This document shows positions 41,752 to 42,664 of a stretch of 42,664 bases of DNA, in pieces (within the stretch, counting starts at the first letter, position 1; each line of letters opens with the position of its first letter). The position numbers and the translations under genes were made by a program. Under the pieces are notes generated by a model. The model was given only the letters and a program-made list of their open reading frames with translations. It did not search any database and had not been told where the DNA came from. The DNA lies in assembly GCA_964633845.1 (NCBI GenBank), contig CAZWLA010000005.1:1-42664 (forward strand), written 5' to 3'. The stretch is from JADHTT01 sp964633845 (GTDB lineage Bacteria; Campylobacterota; Campylobacteria; Campylobacterales; Arcobacteraceae).

Positions 41752-42279
41752 ATGACAGGTAATTCTATAAATATTAAATTAATTAATCTTTTAAATACAA
41801 TATCTGAACTCAATGATAATACTGATATTAAGAATAAAAAGAGTTTATCTAGTACACCAGAAGATAAAAACATAGATAAATTATCTAATCAAATAGATAT
41901 ACAACAATTACAATCTTCAGTATCTTCTATGCTAAATATATACCTTCCTTTAATATGGGATCAATGTAATGGTGCTAAAGTACAAATTACAGATCAACAT
42001 GATGATAACTTTTCTTGTGATATTAAACTTAAGTTGAAAGATTATGGGGATATTAATTTATCTGTTATATTGCATGATAAAAATAAAGTTGACTTAACAT
42101 TTTATACTCAAACACACGAGTTTAAAGAACTTATACAAGCTAATATACAAGATTTAAAAAAAAATATTAATACTTTAGGATTGAGCATATCAAGTACAAA
42201 ATTATTAGATTTGAAACAAGATGATAATCCATACATTATTACTGAACCTAGCAATACAAATTTAAATTTTAAAGTATAG
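41752..42279 (+). CDS. FliK C-terminal-domain-like protein
   Basis: A 175-residue protein. A polar N-terminal third is followed by a domain that follows the hook-length-control C-terminal pattern: CDIKLKLKDYGDINLSVILHD, then VDLTFYTQTHEFKELIQANI, then LKKNINTLGLSISSTKL. It lacks the long ruler of the true FliK at 22240. Three bases after its stop begins an FlhB-C-like gene, and FliK C-domains are known to contact the FlhB C-terminal domain. The pair may modulate the export switch. The similarity is by pattern, not alignment. Confidence 0.6.
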   Translation: MTGNSINIKLINLLNTISELNDNTDIKNKKSLSSTPEDKNIDKLSNQIDIQQLQSSVSSMLNIYLPLIWDQCNGAKVQITDQHDDNFSCDIKLKLKDYGDINLSVILHDKNKVDLTFYTQTHEFKELIQANIQDLKKNINTLGLSISSTKLLDLKQDDNPYIITEPSNTNLNFKV

Positions 42280-42282
42280 AAA

Positions 42283-42552
42283 ATGGATCATAATCGTAAT
42301 CTAAAGGTAAAAGCTGTAGCTTTAAAATATGATAAAAAGATTGAAAATGCTCCAAGTGTAGCAGTAAGTGGAGTTGGTTTACTAGCAAAAAATATTATTC
42401 AAATTGCCAAAGAAAATGATATCCCAATACATAAAGATGAAGATTTGGTTGAATTATTATCTAAGTTGGATATTGGACAAGAGATACCACCTAATATGTA
42501 CAGTATTGTAGCAGAGATATTTCATTTTCTATATAATATCACGAAAAAGTAG
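42283..42552 (+). CDS. flhX: FlhB C-terminal-domain homologue (FlhX type)
   Basis: An 89-residue protein matching the FlhB segment after the cleavage site: VKAVALKYDKKIENAPSVAVSGVGLLAKNIIQIAKENDIPIHKDEDLVELL parallels the FlhB region AVALQYDKQKNMAPVVVAKGIDVLAHQI in order and spacing. It lacks NPTH and membrane segments. Campylobacter and Helicobacter carry such FlhX/FhlB proteins, which can stand in for the cleaved FlhB fragment. Its neighbour is a FliK-C-like protein. Confidence 0.8.
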   Translation: MDHNRNLKVKAVALKYDKKIENAPSVAVSGVGLLAKNIIQIAKENDIPIHKDEDLVELLSKLDIGQEIPPNMYSIVAEIFHFLYNITKK

Positions 42553-42587
42553 TGATTATTATAAAGAAAATATGACACGATATAATA

Positions 42588-42664
42588 TTAGTCTTCAATC
42601 CTAATCATTGCTATAGTTCCATCTACAAAATCAAGTGATTCAATACTAGCTATAGCTTCTTTTA
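42588..42664 (-). CDS. 3' end of a gene, likely homoserine dehydrogenase
   Basis: Only the last 24-25 codons are in the window, read on the minus strand and ending at TAA (42588-42590). The peptide ends EAIASIESLDFVDGTIAMIRIED. The closing pattern (helix, then GTIAMIRIE) resembles the ACT-domain end of homoserine dehydrogenase. It converges with flhX, with a 35-base gap and no clear terminator. The call is tentative because so little is visible. Confidence 0.45.
   Translation of the reverse strand, partial: KEAIASIESLDFVDGTIAMIRIED

Noticed and set aside
1..42664. tRNA, rRNA, riboswitch or prophage genes
   Set aside because: I looked for cloverleaf-like, rRNA-like or phage structural sequence and saw none; intergenic space is mostly under 100 bases.

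Overview
The window is AT-rich throughout and reads as part of a chromosome from a Campylobacterota bacterium. It is probably a member of the Arcobacter group. The grounds are low GC, a legionaminic-acid pathway joined to a Maf-type flagellin glycosyltransferase, a short flagellin without a large outer domain, and a dense flagellar cluster. The flagellar promoters I can see look like sigma-70 types (TATAAT or TGnTAAAAT), and I found no sigma-54 box of the TGGCAC-N5-TTGC kind. The genus assignment is inference; no rRNA gene is present.

Layout. (1) 1-386: a minus-strand MNT-type nucleotidyltransferase. (2) 406-651: a terminator and the decayed 3' end of a flagellin gene. (3) 669-11060: a nine-gene plus-strand flagellin-glycosylation island: legB, legC, a NeuD-type acetyltransferase, a NeuB-type synthase, a NeuC-type epimerase, a formyltransferase, a PIG-L deacetylase, ptmE, a CMP-sugar synthetase and a Maf glycosyltransferase at its end. 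(4) 11162-12022: the intact flagellin gene on the minus strand. The island is therefore bracketed by two flagellin 3' ends in the same orientation. (5) 12233-13714: a hipBA toxin-antitoxin module with its own promoter. (6) 13779-42552: flagellar genes. In order these are flgL; a minus-strand block (unknown membrane protein, fliL, a motE-like gene, an acidic unknown); flgH-flhA; flgF-flgB-unknown-fliE-flgC-fliK-fliR-flhB-TPR protein-fliI; a small basic protein; flgE-coiled coil-TPR protein-flhG-second ParA-like ATPase-tail-anchored coiled coil; flgK-fliD-fliS-fliT-like-small Cys protein; minus-strand fliQ and fliJ; flgG; and a terminal group of four genes ending in a FliK-C-like protein and an FlhB-C-like (FlhX) protein. 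(7) 42588-42664: the 3' end of a minus-strand gene resembling homoserine dehydrogenase.

How it works together. The island should make a CMP-activated legionaminic-acid-type sugar, perhaps N-formylated through the deacetylase and formyltransferase. Maf would transfer it to the S/T-rich centre of the neighbouring flagellin. The rest encodes much of the rod, hook, junction, cap and export apparatus, the hook-length ruler, and number and position regulators. fliF, fliG, fliM/N, fliP, flgI, flgD, flhF, motAB and the sigma factors are not in the window.

Main points for a second look: fliK contains perfect 159-bp (53-codon) tandem repeats interrupted by an assembly gap; hipA and flgL share a 31-bp identical-but-one 3' end in the same reading frame; a 20-codon micro-ORF follows both flagellin 3' ends and diverges in a coding-like way; two plausible genes lack any standard start codon; and a second ParA-like ATPase with a tail-anchored coiled-coil partner sits directly after flhG.
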